Positions 1 through 8,469 of a DNA stretch of 64,000 bases are shown here, one piece after another (position 1 is the stretch's first letter; the number at the start of each line of letters is the position of its first letter). Origin of the DNA: JAKPQE01 sp041397845 (lineage in GTDB: Bacteria > Pseudomonadota > Alphaproteobacteria > Rhizobiales > JAKPQE01); NCBI GenBank assembly GCA_041397845.1, contig JAWKVW010000006.1:124001-188000 (forward strand), written 5' to 3'. A program made the position numbers and the translations under genes. The notes under the pieces are model-generated. The model was not told the DNA's origin. It made no database searches and was given only the letters and a program-made list of their open reading frames with translations.

Positions 1-789
1 GCCGACGGCGTTGCCTTCGTCGGGCCGAACGAGGGCGACATGGCCTGCGGCGAGTTCGGTGCCGGCCGGATGGCCGAGCCGCTCGAGATCGTCGCCGCCA
101 TCGAGGCGATGCTGGCGCCGGCGGCGCGGCCGCTGGCGGGCCGGCATGTGCTCATCACCTCCGGGCCGACGCATGAGCCGATCGATCCGGTCCGTTATAT
201 CGCCAACCGCTCCTCCGGCCGGCAGGGTCACGCGATCGCGGCGGCGGCCGCGGCAGCCGGGGCGCGGGTCACGCTCGTTTCGGGACCGGTGACGCTCGCC
301 GATCCGGCCGGCGTCACGACCGTTCATGTCAAGACCGCCAGTGAGATGCTCGCCGCCTGCGAGGCGGCGCTGCCGGCCGATGTCGCGATCTGCGCGGCCG
401 CCGTCGCCGACTGGCGGGTGGTCGGCGCGGGCGAGGAAAAGATCAAGAAGGACGGCTCGGGCAAGCCGCCGGCGCTGGCGCTCGCCGAGAACCCGGACAT
501 TCTGGCGACGCTGTCGCGGCACGCGGCGCGGCCGCCGCTCGTCGTCGGCTTTGCTGCCGAGACGCACCGCGTCGTCGAGCACGCCGAGGCCAAGCTTGCC
601 CGCAAGGGCTGCGACGTCATCGTCGCCAACGACGTCAGCCCGGCCTCCGGCGTCATGGGCGGCACCGAAAACACGGTCCATCTCGTCTTTCCGGGACATA
701 TCGAAGACTGGCCGAAACTGGCCAAGGACGAGGTCGCCAAGCGGCTCGTCGCCCGGATCGCCGAACTCATCGAGGAGCGCACGCCGTGA
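1..789 (+). CDS. coaBC: CoaBC, phosphopantothenoylcysteine decarboxylase/synthase (3' part)
   Basis: The reading frame is open from base 1, so the gene starts outside the window. It encodes the end of the CoaC flavoprotein domain (MACGEFGAGRMAEP, the conserved active-site/dimer segment) followed by the whole CoaB domain, which joins 4'-phosphopantothenate to cysteine using CTP. CoaB hallmarks are visible: ITSGPTHEPIDPVRYI followed by ANRSSG, and KIKKDG, which carries the conserved CoaB lysine. Together the two domains make 4'-phosphopantetheine for coenzyme A. The stop codon overlaps the GTG start of dut (GTGA), implying translational coupling. Only the truncation by the window edge is odd. 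Confidence 0.95.
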   Translation, partial: ADGVAFVGPNEGDMACGEFGAGRMAEPLEIVAAIEAMLAPAARPLAGRHVLITSGPTHEPIDPVRYIANRSSGRQGHAIAAAAAAAGARVTLVSGPVTLADPAGVTTVHVKTASEMLAACEAALPADVAICAAAVADWRVVGAGEEKIKKDGSGKPPALALAENPDILATLSRHAARPPLVVGFAAETHRVVEHAEAKLARKGCDVIVANDVSPASGVMGGTENTVHLVFPGHIEDWPKLAKDEVAKRLVARIAELIEERTP

Positions 790-1376
790 GCCTCGACCAG
801 TTCCCCGACGGCGTGCAGGTTGCCGTCGTCCGCCTCGCCCATGCCGAGGAACTGTCGTTGCCGGCCTATCAGACGGCCGAGGCGGCGGGACTCGACCTCA
901 TCGCGGCGGTGCCGGCCGACGAGCCGATGGAAATGCCTCCCGGCGGGCGGGCGCTGGTGCCGACGGGCCTCAAGATCGCCCTGCCGAAAGGCTTCGAGGG
1001 GCAGGTGCGGCCGCGTTCCGGCCTTGCCGTGCGGCACGGCATCACCGTTCTCAACGCGCCGGGCACGATCGATTCCGACTATCGCGGCGAGGTCTGCGTG
1101 GCGCTCGTCAATCTGGGCAAGGACCCGTTCACGGTGGTGCGCGGCATGCGCATCGCGCAGATGGTCATCGCCCCGGTCGCCCGGGCGTCCGTTCTCGAGG
1201 TCGCCGAGCTGCCGGACAGCGAGCGCGGCGAAGGCGGGTTCGGCTCGACCGGCCTCGACAGCGGCCCGGCTGGAGCAAGCCATTCCGCAGTCCGGCCGAT
1301 TTCGACCCAGCTTGATGAAATCGTTCTCCGGATCGGCAGAACTTTGAGAGAAATTTTCCGCCTGCCGGAAAAATAG
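786..1376 (+). CDS. dut: dUTP diphosphatase, with C-terminal extension
   Basis: Hydrolyses dUTP to dUMP and pyrophosphate, protecting DNA from uracil and feeding thymidylate synthesis. Trimeric dUTPase motifs appear in order: AGLDL (motif 1), RPRSGLA (motif 2), GTIDSDYRGEV (motif 3, with the catalytic Asp), GMRIAQMVI (motif 4) and RGEGGFGSTG (motif 5). Start is GTG, inside the coaBC stop. Bacterial dUTPases of this class usually end just after motif 5 at about 150 residues; this one has 196 codons, so about 40 residues follow (including an IVLRIGRTLREIFRLP stretch). The tail may be genuine or a read-through caused by a lost stop or an indel near 1260-1280. Confidence 0.93.
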   Translation: MSLDQFPDGVQVAVVRLAHAEELSLPAYQTAEAAGLDLIAAVPADEPMEMPPGGRALVPTGLKIALPKGFEGQVRPRSGLAVRHGITVLNAPGTIDSDYRGEVCVALVNLGKDPFTVVRGMRIAQMVIAPVARASVLEVAELPDSERGEGGFGSTGLDSGPAGASHSAVRPISTQLDEIVLRIGRTLREIFRLPEK

Positions 1377-1494
1377 ACCACCTCTCCATGCCTTCCCCGA
1401 CGGCCGCCGACCGGCTAGGCTCGCGACAAAATCCGGAACTGCACGGCAGTCACTCCGGACCCATGTCAGCGCACTCGTCGAGGTTCAGCAGATC

Positions 1495-2457
<963 letters not shown>

Positions 2458-2534
2458 GCGCCGGCAATTTCCCCCCAATGAGAAGACCCAAGCCCGGGAC
2501 GGCACCGTCCCGGGCAACGGACAAGCACGGACAA

Positions 2535-3059
2535 ATGACCATGAGCACGCTGAAAGACCTCATCGCCGATACCCAGTCGCAGTTCCGGCTGAAGCCGGCC
2601 GCCGCCAAGGCGACTTTTGCCACGCAATCAAACCTCAAGGCGGGATTTCGCTCGGAGGTCGACATCCGCCAGCACTCGATCGTCATCGACGAGCCGGCAG
2701 CGCTTGGCGGCGCCGACACCGGCCCCAATCCGGTCGAGCTGGTGCTCGCCGCGCTCGGCAGTTGCCAGGAAATCACCTACCGGGCCTATGCCGCCGCACT
2801 CGGCATTCCGCTCGAGAGCGTCTCGGTCAAGCTCGAGGGCGAGATCGACCTTCGCGGCTTCTTTGCCGTCGACGAGGGCGTGCGGCCGGGCTATGAAGCC
2901 GTTCGTGGCACGGTGACGCTGGTCTCCGGCGCAAGCGCGGAAGACCTTGCCCTGCTGCGCGGCGCCGTGGACGGCCATTGCCCGGTGCTCGACATCCTGC
3001 GCAATCCGGTTCCGGTTGCGCTTGATCTCAATATCGAGGCACCGGCCGCGGCGAACTGA
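2535..3059 (+). CDS. OsmC/Ohr family peroxiredoxin-like protein
   Basis: About 174 residues from ATG 2535 (ATG 2541 is a near-equal alternative; the frame is open further 5' to 2478 but without family-like residues). The fold's two redox cysteines are both present: the first in LAALGSCQEITYRAY, the second in VDGHCPVLDILRNP. OsmC/Ohr proteins reduce organic or fatty-acid hydroperoxides through this thiol pair, usually recharged by lipoylated proteins. Subfamily (OsmC, Ohr or YhfA-like) cannot be settled by eye. It sits between cysK and a ThiF/MoeB-like gene on the same strand with short gaps, a small sulfur/redox group. Confidence 0.85.
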   Translation: MTMSTLKDLIADTQSQFRLKPAAAKATFATQSNLKAGFRSEVDIRQHSIVIDEPAALGGADTGPNPVELVLAALGSCQEITYRAYAAALGIPLESVSVKLEGEIDLRGFFAVDEGVRPGYEAVRGTVTLVSGASAEDLALLRGAVDGHCPVLDILRNPVPVALDLNIEAPAAAN

Positions 3060-3101
3060 GCCGCACCCGAAGCGCCGGGCGTCTCGCCGGACGGTGGATC
3101 G

Positions 3102-3893
3102 ATGATGCTTGCCGACGAAGAACTGGAACGCTACGCCCGTCACATCGTCCTTGCCGAGGTCGGCGGACCGGGCCAGCAGCGGCTGAAATCGGCGCGCGTG
3201 CTGGTCGTCGGCGCCGGCGGCCTCGGGGCGCCGGTCATTGCCTATCTCGCCGCCGCCGGCATCGGCACGATCGGCATCGTCGACAACGACACCGTGGCGC
3301 TGTCGAACCTGCAGCGGCAGGTCATCCACGATACCGACAGGGTCGGCATGGCCAAGGTCGAGAGCGCCCGGGCCGCCGTCCAGCGGATCAACCCGCATGT
3401 CACGGTGGCAGGCCACGCAGTGCGGCTCGACGCGGACAATGCCGCCGGCCTCATCGGCGGCTACGACGTCATCGTCGACGGTTCGGACAATTTCTCGACC
3501 CGCTATCTCGTGTCGGACACCTGCTTTCATGAAAGAAAGCCGCTGGTGACGGCGGCGGTCGGCCGGTTCGACGGCTCGGTGACGACGATCGTCGCGCACG
3601 AGAAGAACGCCGAGGGCCAGCCGAACCCGACCTATCGCTGCCTCTTTCCGGCGCCGCCACCGGAAGGAATCCTGCCGACCTGCGCGGAGGCGGGCATCCT
3701 CGGGGCACTGACCGGGGTCATCGGCTCGATGCAGGCGCTCGAGGTGATCAAGCTCGTTGCCGGCATCGGCGAGCCGCTGGTCGGCCGCTTGCTGCTCGTC
3801 GACGGCAAGGCGATGCGCTTCGAGACGATCCGCTACCGCTGGAGCGCGAAGAACCCGCTTTCCGGCACCGCCACGACGGCGGCCACCGGCTGA
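3102..3893 (+). CDS. HesA/MoeB/ThiF family adenylyltransferase
   Basis: E1-like enzyme that adenylates the C-terminal glycine of a ubiquitin-fold sulfur carrier (MoaD or ThiS) as a step to thiocarboxylate formation. 263 residues. Visible: the ATP-binding GAGGLGAPVIAYLAAAG, the DNDTVALSNLQRQVIH segment with the conserved Arg finger, DGSDNFSTRY, and PTCAEAGILGA with the catalytic-type cysteine. The two CxxC zinc pairs of E. coli MoeB are not kept: only one Cys is at the first site (YRCLF) and the C-terminal pair is replaced by WSAKNPLSG. There is no rhodanese domain. MoeB and ThiF cannot be told apart; no moaD or thiS is adjacent. Start ATG 3102 or 3105. Confidence 0.85.
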   Translation: MMLADEELERYARHIVLAEVGGPGQQRLKSARVLVVGAGGLGAPVIAYLAAAGIGTIGIVDNDTVALSNLQRQVIHDTDRVGMAKVESARAAVQRINPHVTVAGHAVRLDADNAAGLIGGYDVIVDGSDNFSTRYLVSDTCFHERKPLVTAAVGRFDGSVTTIVAHEKNAEGQPNPTYRCLFPAPPPEGILPTCAEAGILGALTGVIGSMQALEVIKLVAGIGEPLVGRLLLVDGKAMRFETIRYRWSAKNPLSGTATTAATG

Positions 3894-4017
3894 TCGACCC
3901 CCGCGCGGGCTTGTCGCGTTTGCCGATCGTTGCCTGGCGCCTATCTTTGCCGGCATCGCAAGGCGGGCGGCGCCGGGGCGTATGCTGCAACAACGGCTTA
4001 ACCAGCCGATATGGAAG

Positions 4018-4035
4018 CATAAAGATTTCTTTATG
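4018..4035. promoter_or_regulatory. SahR-like operator palindrome upstream of ahcY
   Basis: CATAAAGATTTCTTTATG is a perfect inverted repeat: 8-base arms around a TT centre. It lies 6 bases upstream of the -35 element of the predicted ahcY promoter. Its core, AAAGA..TCTTT, resembles what I recall of the SahR (ArsR-family) operators that control ahcY, metK and met genes in several proteobacteria. The palindrome is directly seen; the regulator is an inference, and no sahR gene is in the window. Confidence 0.6.
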
Positions 4036-4041
4036 CCTTTG

Positions 4042-4070
4042 TTGCCCGATTGCGGTCGGTTTGATATAGA
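4042..4070 (+). promoter_or_regulatory. Predicted sigma-70 promoter of ahcY
   Basis: TTGCCC (4042-4047), a 17-base spacer and TATAGA (4065-4070) form a good housekeeping promoter. Transcription would start near 4077, leaving a leader of about 130 nt before the ahcY ATG at 4208. The surrounding 314-bp gap (3894-4207) holds this promoter and the palindrome just upstream; I see no match to the SAH riboswitch core in the leader. Confidence 0.6.
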
Positions 4071-4207
4071 GGCGCGTCCTGGACGTGCCCTCGATGCATC
4101 GGAGGCATGCCGGCGAAGCGGCGGGCGCCACAGGGCCCCGCATTCCATCATTCCGGAACGAGGGACCGGGGCGGCGCGTTTGACGCCGGGCACCCGGAGA
4201 TCAGGCG

Positions 4208-5605
4208 ATGGCCGATACCGATCACGTGGTCAAGGATATCAAGCTGGCCGACTGGGGCCGCAAGGAAATCGAGATCGCGGAAATTGAGATGCCGGGACTC
4301 ATGGCGCTGCGCGCCGAGTCTGGCGCCAGGAAGCCGCTCGCCGGCGCGCGCATTGCCGGCTGCCTGCACATGACGATCCAGACCGCGGTGCTGATCGAGA
4401 CGCTGGTCGCGCTCGGCGCCGACGTGCGCTGGTCGTCCTGCAACATCTTCTCGACCCAGGACCACGCGGCGTCGGCGATCGCGGCGGCGGGCGTGCCGGT
4501 CTTTGCCTACAAGGGCGAGACGCTGACCGACTACTGGGACTACGTCGACCGGATCTTCCACTTCGACAATGGCGAAGTCGCCAACATGATCCTCGACGAT
4601 GGCGGTGACGCGACGCTCTACATCCTGCTCGGCGCCCGCGCCGATGAGGACGCAAGCGCGCTCGGCACCCCGACGAGCGAAGAGGAAGAGGTGCTGCAGG
4701 CGCAGATCCGCAAGCGGATCGCGGCGACGCCCGGCTGGTTCGCCAAGGTTCGCGACGCGATCCGCGGCGTCTCCGAGGAGACGACCACCGGCGTGCACCG
4801 CCTCTACCAGATGCAGGAGCGCGGCGAGCTGCCGTTCCCGGCGATCAACGTCAACGACTCGGTGACGAAGTCGAAGTTCGACAATCTCTATGGCTGCCGC
4901 GAGAGCCTCGTCGACGGCATCCGCCGGGCGACCGACGTGATGCTGGCCGGCAAGATCGCGGTCGTCGCCGGCTATGGCGACGTCGGCAAGGGCTCGGCCG
5001 CCTCGCTGCGCTCGGGCGGCGCGCGGGTGCTCGTTACCGAAATCGACCCGATCTGCGCGCTGCAGGCGGCGATGGAGGGCTATGAGGTCGTGACCATGGA
5101 CGACGCTGCGCCGCGCGGCGACATCTTCGTCACGGCGACCGGCAACAAGGACGTCATCAACATCGACCACATGCGGGCGATGAAGGACCGGGCGATCGTC
5201 TGCAACATCGGACACTTCGATTCCGAGATCCAGGTCGCGGCTCTGAAGAACCTGAAGTGGAGCAACATCAAGCCGCAGGTCGACGAGATCGAGTTCGCCG
5301 ACGGCAAGAAGATCATCCTGCTCGCCGAAGGGCGGCTGGTGAATCTTGGCTGCGCCACCGGTCATCCGAGCTTCGTGATGTCGGCGTCCTTCACCAACCA
5401 GACGCTTGCCCAGATCGAGCTCTGGAACGACAAGGGCACCTACAAGAACGAGGTCTACGTTCTGCCGAAGCATCTCGACGAGAAGGTCGCGCGGCTCCAT
5501 CTCGACAAGCTGGGCGCCAAGCTGACGACGCTGTCGAACGAGCAGGCGAAATATATCGGCGTGCCGGCCGCCGGGCCGTTCAAGCCGGACCATTACCGGT
5601 ACTGA
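4208..5605 (+). CDS. ahcY: Adenosylhomocysteinase (SAH hydrolase)
   Basis: Splits S-adenosylhomocysteine to adenosine and homocysteine, clearing the inhibitory product of all SAM-dependent methylations. 465 residues, full family length. Seen: the N-terminal substrate domain (GARIAGCLHMTIQTAVLIET; SSCNIFSTQDHAAS), the longer insertion loop typical of alphaproteobacterial/actinobacterial forms, NVNDSVTKSKFDNLYG with substrate-binding residues, the NAD+ Rossmann loop GYGDVGKGSA, and the conserved end KPDHYRY whose Lys and Tyr reach into the NAD site of the neighbouring subunit. It has its own promoter, an SahR-like palindrome and a strong terminator, so it is probably monocistronic and methyl-cycle regulated. 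divL follows, the usual alphaproteobacterial neighbour. Confidence 0.97.
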   Translation: MADTDHVVKDIKLADWGRKEIEIAEIEMPGLMALRAESGARKPLAGARIAGCLHMTIQTAVLIETLVALGADVRWSSCNIFSTQDHAASAIAAAGVPVFAYKGETLTDYWDYVDRIFHFDNGEVANMILDDGGDATLYILLGARADEDASALGTPTSEEEEVLQAQIRKRIAATPGWFAKVRDAIRGVSEETTTGVHRLYQMQERGELPFPAINVNDSVTKSKFDNLYGCRESLVDGIRRATDVMLAGKIAVVAGYGDVGKGSAASLRSGGARVLVTEIDPICALQAAMEGYEVVTMDDAAPRGDIFVTATGNKDVINIDHMRAMKDRAIVCNIGHFDSEIQVAALKNLKWSNIKPQVDEIEFADGKKIILLAEGRLVNLGCATGHPSFVMSASFTNQTLAQIELWNDKGTYKNEVYVLPKHLDEKVARLHLDKLGAKLTTLSNEQAKYIGVPAAGPFKPDHYRY

Positions 5606-5630
5606 GCTCCCCTTTCGTTCAGTCCGGATT

Positions 5631-5673
5631 GGGGCCGTACTCCGCCGCCCGGAGTACGGCCCCTTTTTTATTT
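5631..5673 (+). terminator. Intrinsic terminator of ahcY
   Basis: Perfect 14-bp stem (5631-5644 with 5650-5663, starting GGGGCCGTACTCCG) with loop CCGCC, followed by TTTTTTATTT. It sits 26 bases past the ahcY stop. The rest of the gap to divL (to 5958) shows an AT-rich patch around 5735-5790 but no clear promoter. Confidence 0.93.
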
Positions 5674-5958
5674 GCCTGCCGGGGGGGCAAAGCGTCGCCA
5701 CGCCCCGGAACGCCGTGCTCCGCCATCCGGTCCAAAAACGCTTCCAAAAAAAACTCGGAACGCCTCATCTTTGTTTTTGCGGCGGTTTTGGCAGGCCGGC
5801 CGGCGCGCCCCGCGTGGTCGCCGTTTTGTACTCCTTCAGCCCGATTCCCGATCAGGTTAAATTCAGGTGATTCGGCGCCGATGGCGGTTCGGCCCGGAGG
5901 CGGAAAGCGCCAGTCCGGCGCATCCGCTGCGAGGAAAGATGCGGAAGGAAACACCGGC

Positions 5959-8466
5959 ATGGCGAACCATTGCCCGAGGCGGACGCGTTTGCGGACGGCC
6001 GGTTTCGCCGGGCTGAAGAGCGCGCTGGCGCTCGGGGTGACGCCGCTCGTCAGCCTCGCGGCCAAGGCACAGGAAACGGCACCCGCCGCGGCGCAGGGCA
6101 GCACCTTCATCGGCCGCCACCATGCGATGATCCTTGCCGTCGACATCGGCCTCGTCGCCTTCACGGTCATCGCCGCGATCTCGCTCATCCGCATTCGCAA
6201 CCGGGCGAACGAAATCGAGGCCCGGCAGCGCTCGCAGATCGCCGACCTCAGGGCGGCGGCGGACCGGGCCGAGGCGATCCTCGACGCCGAAGACCGAACG
6301 GTCGTCATCTGGTCGGCGCCGGATGCCGCGCCGGCAGTGCTTGGCGGGCGCAAGGACGGCGGCTCGAACCTGCCGGCGGACCGGGGCAGCCTGCTCGCCT
6401 TCGGAACGTGGCTGCAGGCCGATCCTGCGGCGGCCCTCGACGAGGCGACGACGTTCCTGCGCAACCGCGGCGAAGCGTTCCATCTCGATCTTTCCACCCA
6501 TGGCGGCGGTCTCGTCGAGGCACGCGGCTGCACGGTCGGCGGGCGGGCGATCCTGTGGCTCGACGATCTCAGCGGCTACCGGCTGGAACTTGCCGCCGCC
6601 CAGCACCGGCACGAGACGCTGCAGCGCGACGTCGAGGGCCTCCGGGCGCTGCTCGAGGCGATGCCGATGCCGATCTGGCTGCGCGATGCCGACGGCGGAC
6701 TTGCCTGGGTCAATGCCGCCTATGCCGAGGCGGTCGAGGCGAGCGACCCGGATGCGGCCATCGCCGCCGGCGCCGAGATTCTCGACACGGCCGGGCGCGA
6801 GACGGTGCGGCGCGGGCATCAGACCGCTGCCGACACGCGCTTTCGCCAGCCGCTCATCGTCGCCGGCCAGCGGCGGATCTTCGACATCATCGACGTCGTC
6901 ACCGACAGTGGCAGCGCCGGCATCGCCACCGACGTCAGCGAGGCCGAGCACGCCCAGGCCGAGCTCAAGCGGACGATCGATTTCCACGCCCGCACGCTCG
7001 ACGAGCTGGCGACGGCCGTTGCCATCTTCGGCGCCGATCACCGGCTCCATTTCCACAATGCCGCCTATCGCAAGCTGTTCGGCCTCGATCAGGCGTTTCT
7101 CGATTCAACGCCGGAAGAGTCGGCCGTTCTCGACACGCTGCGGGCCAATCGCAAGCTGCCCGAGCAGGCGGACTTCCGCAAATGGCGCACCTCGCTGTTC
7201 GAGGCCTACCGCTCGGTCGAGACCGTCGAGGACTACTGGCACCTGCCGGACGGACAGACGCTGCGCGTGCTCGCCAACCCGCATCCGCAGGGCGGCGTCA
7301 TCTGGATCTACGAGAACGTCACCGAACGGCTCGATCTTGAAAGCCGCTACAAGTCGCTCGACCAGGTGCAGCGCGAGAGTTTCGACCACCTCGCCGAGGG
7401 CGTGGCGGTGTTCGGCTCGGACGGCAAGCTGCGGATCTCGAGCCCGGCCTTTGCCGATATCTGGCACCTGAAGGCGGACGACCTTGCCGGCAATCCGCAT
7501 TTCACCCGGCTCGTCGAGCTCTGTCGCCGGGTGCATGACGACGCGGCCGTCTGGTCCGGCCTCAGCGCGGCGGTAACCGGCCTTGCCGACAGCCGCGAGC
7601 CCCTGTCCGGCCGGATGGAGCGGGCCGACCAGAGCGTTGTCGACTACGCGGCCATCCCGCTGCCGGACGGGGCGACGATGCTCACCTTCCTCGATGTCAC
7701 GGCGAGCACGGCGATGGCCCGGCTGCTGGCGGAGAAGAACGAGGCGCTGGAAGCTGCGGCGCAGATCAAGACCGCCTTCGTGCACCATGTCTCCTACGAG
7801 CTGCGCTCGCCGCTGACCAACATCATCGGCTTTGCCCAGCTTCTGTCCGACGCCAAGATCGGCGAGCTCAACACCAAGCAGCGCGAATACACGGGCTACA
7901 TCATGAGCTCGTCGAAGGCGCTCCTGGCGATCATCAACGACATTCTCGACCTTGCGACCATCGATGCCGGCATCATGGAAATCGACGTCGGCCCGGTCGA
8001 CGTCGCGCGCACCATCGCGGCGGCGATCGAGGGCGTGCAGGACCGGCTGGTCGAATCGAACATCGAGATCGTCACCTCGGTGCCCGGCGACATCGGCCAT
8101 TTCGACGGCGACGAGAAGCGTATCCGGCAGGTGCTCTTCAACCTCCTGTCGAATGCCGTCGCCTTTTCCGACGAAGGCGGCAAGGTCGAGGTCACGGCCT
8201 GGCGCAAGGGCCATTCGGTCGGCTTCTCCGTCGCCGACCATGGCTGCGGCATGCCGCCGGAGTTCATCGAGGCGGCGTTCGAGCGGTTCGAGAGCCGGGC
8301 GCCGGCGAGCCGGCGACGCGGCGCCGGCCTTGGCCTTTCCATCGTCCGCAGCGTCGTCGAGCTGCATGGCGGGCGGGTCGAGATCCGTTCGGCCGAAGGG
8401 GTCGGCACGACCGTCATCTGCCGCTTCCCGCTGCAGCCGGGGGCCGAACTCGAGGCGGCCGAATAG
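5959..8466 (+). CDS. divL: DivL-type PAS-containing kinase with tyrosine in the H-box
   Basis: About 835 residues. The start at 5959 is preceded by GGAAGGA; the frame is open further 5' into ahcY, so ATG 5881 is possible. Order: a signal-like hydrophobic stretch (14-36), a transmembrane helix near 57-78, a coiled-coil linker, several PAS-like segments (about 220-320, 340-440, 460-590), then dimerisation and ATPase domains. The H-box reads HHVSYELRSPL: Tyr613 replaces the phosphorylated histidine, the hallmark of Caulobacter DivL. The N-box (NLLSNAVAFSDEGG), G1 (DHGCGMP) and G2 (GAGLGLSIV) remain. DivL modulates CckA, and through it CtrA, in response to DivK. Location between ahcY and tsaE matches other alphaproteobacteria. 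Confidence 0.9.
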   Translation: MANHCPRRTRLRTAGFAGLKSALALGVTPLVSLAAKAQETAPAAAQGSTFIGRHHAMILAVDIGLVAFTVIAAISLIRIRNRANEIEARQRSQIADLRAAADRAEAILDAEDRTVVIWSAPDAAPAVLGGRKDGGSNLPADRGSLLAFGTWLQADPAAALDEATTFLRNRGEAFHLDLSTHGGGLVEARGCTVGGRAILWLDDLSGYRLELAAAQHRHETLQRDVEGLRALLEAMPMPIWLRDADGGLAWVNAAYAEAVEASDPDAAIAAGAEILDTAGRETVRRGHQTAADTRFRQPLIVAGQRRIFDIIDVVTDSGSAGIATDVSEAEHAQAELKRTIDFHARTLDELATAVAIFGADHRLHFHNAAYRKLFGLDQAFLDSTPEESAVLDTLRANRKLPEQADFRKWRTSLFEAYRSVETVEDYWHLPDGQTLRVLANPHPQGGVIWIYENVTERLDLESRYKSLDQVQRESFDHLAEGVAVFGSDGKLRISSPAFADIWHLKADDLAGNPHFTRLVELCRRVHDDAAVWSGLSAAVTGLADSREPLSGRMERADQSVVDYAAIPLPDGATMLTFLDVTASTAMARLLAEKNEALEAAAQIKTAFVHHVSYELRSPLTNIIGFAQLLSDAKIGELNTKQREYTGYIMSSSKALLAIINDILDLATIDAGIMEIDVGPVDVARTIAAAIEGVQDRLVESNIEIVTSVPGDIGHFDGDEKRIRQVLFNLLSNAVAFSDEGGKVEVTAWRKGHSVGFSVADHGCGMPPEFIEAAFERFESRAPASRRRGAGLGLSIVRSVVELHGGRVEIRSAEGVGTTVICRFPLQPGAELEAAE

Positions 8467-8469
8467 CAC

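Noticed and set aside
4071..4207. SAH riboswitch in the ahcY leader
   Set aside because: The leader length would allow one, but the conserved core of that riboswitch could not be found, and a transcription-factor-type palindrome sits upstream of the promoter instead.
5257..5958. Start of divL inside ahcY
   Set aside because: The open frame reaches back into ahcY and crosses the terminator at 5631-5673; the residues there are the ahcY antiphase translation.
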